Shown here piece by piece: positions 4,995 to 8,010 of a DNA stretch of 8,010 nucleotides (the stretch's first letter is position 1; every line of letters begins with the position of its first letter). Below the pieces are notes generated by a model. That model ran no database searches, was not told the DNA's origin, and saw nothing but the letters and a program-made list of their open reading frames with translations. Position numbers and translations under genes: made by a program. Origin of the DNA: Ignavibacteria bacterium (GTDB taxonomy: Bacteria > Bacteroidota > Ignavibacteria > UBA10030 > SZUA-254); the NCBI GenBank assembly GCA_005877655.1, contig VBOC01000210.1, positions 1 to 8,010 of the forward strand. Reading direction: 5' to 3'.

Positions 4995-7319
4995 ATGAGT
5001 AAATCACTGATTATCGTGGAATCGCCGGCGAAAGCCAAGACGATCAACCGATACCTCGGCAGGGACTATGTCGTGAAGGCATCGGTGGGTCATATTAAGA
5101 ACCTGCCGAAGAGCAACCTCGGCGTCGATATTGAGGACGGATTCACACCGACATTTGAACCGATAGCCGGCAAGGAGGAGACGATCAGGGAATTGCGCGA
5201 CGCCGCCGCCCAGGCGTCCAGCGTATACCTTGCAACCGACCCTGACCGGGAAGGCGAGGCGATCGCGGCCGATATCGCAGAGGAGATTTCCAACGAGAAA
5301 GAGAACATTTACCGTGTTCTCTTTCACGAGATTACAGAAAAAGGAATTGCGCAGGCGATGAAGGAGCCGAAACGGATCGATGAGAATCTCGTCGCGAGCC
5401 AGCGCGCCCGCCGGGTGATGGACCGGATTGTCGGCTATAAAGTCAGCCCCTTTGTCTGGAAGACCATTTTTTACGGGCTCTCCGCGGGGCGCGTCCAATC
5501 CGTGGCCCTGCGCCTGATTTGCGAACGTGAAGAGCAGATCAAATCGTTTGTCCCGACCGAGTACTGGTCGATCATCGGGGAGTTCGCTTCACAGAGCAGC
5601 AATTCGTTTTACGCGAAGCTCGTGAAGATCGGCGGCAAGGAATTGTACGTGCCTTCGAAGGAGAACCTCGCGGAGATTCACCACAAAGGGGGTGCCGATA
5701 AGTTCATGTATATCCCCTCCGAATCCGAGGCGCACAAGTACATCGATGATATCAAGAAGCAGTCGTTCAGCATTGAAAGCGTTCAGAAGAGAGATACGAG
5801 GAGAAACCCGCTGCCGCCATTCATCACCAGCACGCTGCAGCAGGAAGCATCGCGCAAGCTCCGGCTCTCTGCATCGAGGACCATGAAGCTGGCCCAGAAA
5901 CTTTACGAAGGAGTCGAAATCGGCAGTGAAGTGGTCGGGCTGATCACCTACATGAGAACGGACTCGACCCGTCTGAGCGAGGATGCGGTTGCCGAAGCGC
6001 GCGAGTATATTTTTAATAATTACGGCAAGGAGTACCTGCCGAAGCACCCCCAGGTCTATAAGAAGAAAAAGACGTCCCAGGATGCGCATGAGGCAATCCG
6101 CCCGACGTCGGTGAAGTATTCGCCCAAGAATGTGAAGAAATACCTCGACAAGGAGCTTTTTAATCTGTACGAGTTGATCTGGAACCGGTTCATCGCCTGT
6201 CAGATGGAAGCGGCGGTTCTCGAAACCACGACGGTCCTGATCGTGGGCGGACCCTTTGTGTTCAAGGCAGTCTCATCGATTTACAAGTTCAGAGGATTTC
6301 TCCAGGTTTACGACGACGCCTCTGACCGTGAGCCCGCGGCAGAGGACGAAGATCCGGAAGTGGCGGACGAGAAACTCCCCGCAGACCTTGCCGCCGGACA
6401 GGCGTTACGGGTGTCGAATATCATACCCCACAGGCATGAGACTTCACCCCCGCCACGTTACACCGAGAGCAGCCTCGTGAAAACCCTCGAGGCGCTCGGT
6501 ATCGGGCGGCCGAGTACCTATGCGCAGATCGTCGGTACAATCATCGACAGAAAGTATGTCGAACAGCGCGACCGGAAGCTGTACGCGCTGGAGCTCGGGA
6601 TCGAGGTTAACAAGCTTCTCACCGCTCATTTCCCCCACATTTTCAACGTGAGGTTTACTGCGAAGATGGAGGAGGAGCTCGACACGATCGCCTCGGGCGA
6701 GAGCGACTATGCGACAGTCCTGGGCGATTTTTACGGGCCGTTCAACGAATCGCTCGAGAAAGTCTCCCGCAATGCTTCCGCCATCAAGAAGTCGATGCAA
6801 AGCGTAACCGAAGAGGTCTGCGAACTCTGCGGCAAGCGGATGATCATCAAGTGGGGGCGCAACGGCCGGTTCATGGCGTGCAGCGGGTACCCCTCGTGCA
6901 AGAATACAAAACCGCTTCCCGAGGATCAGGAGAAGCAGCAGCACCTCGCCGGGTTGAAATGCGAGCTGTGCGGGGGCGAGATGCTCGTCCGCGCAAGCAA
7001 GTTCGGCACATTTCTCGGCTGCTCGAATTATCCCCGCTGCAAGAACACAAAGCCGATTTCGACAGGCGTCAAATGCCCGAAATGCACAGAGGGAGAAGTG
7101 ATCGAGCGGAAGACCAAGCGTAAACGGACCTTCTATGGCTGCTCGCGGTATCCGGAGTGTGATTTTGCCTCCTGGGACAAGCCGCTCAGCCGAAAATGCG
7201 ATACGTGCGGGTCACCTTACATGGTCGCAAAGTTTTCCCAAAAGCGGGGTGAATACCTGAAATGCCCGGCCTGCAAAGCTGAAATCGCCAAAGAAGAGGA
7301 AGCCGTGGCGGTTGCGTGA
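4995..7319 (+). CDS. topA: DNA topoisomerase I (type IA)
   Basis: Relaxes negative supercoils by passing a strand through a transient 5'-phosphotyrosine break; 774 aa. The ATG at 4995 is preferred over an in-frame TTG at 4965, which would overlap ybeY: AAAGGGA (4983-4989) is 5 bases upstream and MSKSLIIVESPAKAKTI is the family start. The Toprim domain has E9 and D82, D84, E86 in TDPDREGEAI. The catalytic tyrosine is Y319 in LITYMRTDSTR, and GIGRPSTYA at 502-510 is another family block. The C-terminus carries four tetracysteine zinc ribbons: C609/C612/C629/C635, C656/C659/C676/C682, C694/C697/C716/C722 and C735/C738/C757/C760. The first three keep the aromatic-rich GC-YP-C pattern that binds single-stranded DNA; the fourth has a tight CPAC end. 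An acidic insert (about 444-460, EPAAEDEDPEVADE) is a likely linker. The gene ends in an acidic then Ala/Val-rich tail. It overlaps xerC by one base. Confidence 0.98.
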   Translation: MSKSLIIVESPAKAKTINRYLGRDYVVKASVGHIKNLPKSNLGVDIEDGFTPTFEPIAGKEETIRELRDAAAQASSVYLATDPDREGEAIAADIAEEISNEKENIYRVLFHEITEKGIAQAMKEPKRIDENLVASQRARRVMDRIVGYKVSPFVWKTIFYGLSAGRVQSVALRLICEREEQIKSFVPTEYWSIIGEFASQSSNSFYAKLVKIGGKELYVPSKENLAEIHHKGGADKFMYIPSESEAHKYIDDIKKQSFSIESVQKRDTRRNPLPPFITSTLQQEASRKLRLSASRTMKLAQKLYEGVEIGSEVVGLITYMRTDSTRLSEDAVAEAREYIFNNYGKEYLPKHPQVYKKKKTSQDAHEAIRPTSVKYSPKNVKKYLDKELFNLYELIWNRFIACQMEAAVLETTTVLIVGGPFVFKAVSSIYKFRGFLQVYDDASDREPAAEDEDPEVADEKLPADLAAGQALRVSNIIPHRHETSPPPRYTESSLVKTLEALGIGRPSTYAQIVGTIIDRKYVEQRDRKLYALELGIEVNKLLTAHFPHIFNVRFTAKMEEELDTIASGESDYATVLGDFYGPFNESLEKVSRNASAIKKSMQSVTEEVCELCGKRMIIKWGRNGRFMACSGYPSCKNTKPLPEDQEKQQHLAGLKCELCGGEMLVRASKFGTFLGCSNYPRCKNTKPISTGVKCPKCTEGEVIERKTKRKRTFYGCSRYPECDFASWDKPLSRKCDTCGSPYMVAKFSQKRGEYLKCPACKAEIAKEEEAVAVA

Positions 7320-8010
7320 TGAACGCGGCGACTCTAAAGCATGAGATCCGGGAATTCACGAAGAATCTTGAGGGGGTGAAGAACTATTCGCCTCACACCG
7401 TCGCGGCCTACGGCGGCGATCTGTCGCAGTTTCATGAATTCCTCGTGCGCCATTTTTCGACCGAGCGAATCAATCCGGCCGAGATCGACCATCTTACGAT
7501 ACGGCTGTTTCTGGGCGACCTCCTTGAGAAGGGCAAGAGCAGGAAGAGCATCGTCAGGAAACTTTCGTCGGTGCGATCCTTTTTCGATTTCATGGTTCGC
7601 CGGAACGTGATCGCCCATAATCCGGGATCGAACGTCCTCACACCGCGGCTGCCGAGGAAACTGCCTGTGTTCCTTGATGAGCCGTCGATCGACAAAATGA
7701 TGAACCTCCCCGACACCTCGACCGTCCGGGGCTTAAGGGATAGAGCAATCCTCGAGCTGTTATATGGGACCGGGATGCGGCTCAACGAGCTTGTTGGGCT
7801 CGACCTCGGCAGCCTCGACCTGGGCAACAATACGGTGAAGGTACTCGGGAAGGGGGGCAAGGAGCGGATCCTCCCGCTCGGGATGAAGGCGAAGCAGGCG
7901 CTCAACGCCTACCTCGTCCGCCGGACGGAGGGGTGGGCGGGAACGAATAGGTTGAACGAGGCGGTATTTGTTATTAACAGCGGCAAACGGATTTATGCTC
8001 GCGCCGTCTA
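7319..8010 (+). CDS. xerC: Tyrosine recombinase XerC-like, N-terminal part (3' end outside window)
   Basis: The frame opens at an ATG (7319-7321) that shares its first base with the topA stop (TGATG) and stays open to the window end, giving 230 residues of an expected roughly 300. The N-terminal SAM-like core-binding domain (about 5-100) includes NYSPHTVAAYGGDLSQF, IRLFLGDL and RKLSSVRSFFDFM. The catalytic domain starts near LPVFLDE (115-121). Catalytic R154 lies in YGTGMRLNELVGL and the beta-hairpin Lys is K178 in VLGKGGKER; the 24-residue spacing equals that of E. coli XerC (R148, K172). The HxxR block and the nucleophilic Tyr lie past the window. With a partner it should resolve chromosome dimers at dif. 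No good Shine-Dalgarno precedes it, so translation is probably coupled to topA. Placement next to topA argues for a housekeeping Xer, not a phage integrase; XerC versus XerD or XerA is by context only. Confidence 0.92.
   Translation, partial: MNAATLKHEIREFTKNLEGVKNYSPHTVAAYGGDLSQFHEFLVRHFSTERINPAEIDHLTIRLFLGDLLEKGKSRKSIVRKLSSVRSFFDFMVRRNVIAHNPGSNVLTPRLPRKLPVFLDEPSIDKMMNLPDTSTVRGLRDRAILELLYGTGMRLNELVGLDLGSLDLGNNTVKVLGKGGKERILPLGMKAKQALNAYLVRRTEGWAGTNRLNEAVFVINSGKRIYARAV

Noticed and set aside
7319..8010. Tyrosine recombinase as the integrase of a mobile element
   Set aside because: It is fused into the topA operon by a one-base overlap, looks like housekeeping XerC, and no attachment repeats or cargo genes are visible.

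Overview
The window reads as an ordinary housekeeping stretch of a GC-rich bacterial chromosome. All genes lie on the + strand, close together, and they use TAA and TGA stops. Two of them look broken. The mix of a CtpA-type S41 protease, a DUF3108-like exported protein, a stand-alone MBL-fold hydrolase and a YbeY whose third metal-site His is Asp suggests the FCB superphylum (Bacteroidota, Ignavibacteria and relatives). That placement is inferred from remembered family traits, not from a search.

Layout. Positions 1-470 hold the C-terminal part of a family-2 glycosyltransferase. A near-consensus sigma70 promoter (488-516) then drives ctpA (550-2121), and a DUF3108-like exported protein follows 31 bases later. 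The DUF3108 reading frame is cut by an in-frame TGA at 2729-2731, but family-like sequence resumes in the same frame and runs to 2950. There it overlaps by 10 bases the start of an MBL-fold hydrolase (2941-3837).

Positions 3838-4084 form a short transcription unit. It has a strong promoter (3849-3878), the C-terminal half of a cold-shock protein with no start or RNA-binding N-terminus (about 3888-3989), and a strong hairpin plus T-tract terminator (4016-4058). It is best read as a 5'-deleted csp gene that has kept its control signals.

The second operon starts 26 bases after that terminator: an unrecognised 154-aa protein (4085-4549), ybeY (4546-4968, GTGA overlap), topA (4995-7319) and xerC (7319 onward, TGATG overlap, cut by the window end). 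Together these cover rRNA maturation, supercoil relaxation and chromosome-dimer resolution.

I found no CRISPR array, insertion sequence, tRNA, rRNA or defence system, and no convincing new system. The points worth a second look are the nonsense-interrupted DUF3108 gene, the headless cold-shock gene with intact promoter and terminator, and the unknown gene fixed ahead of ybeY.
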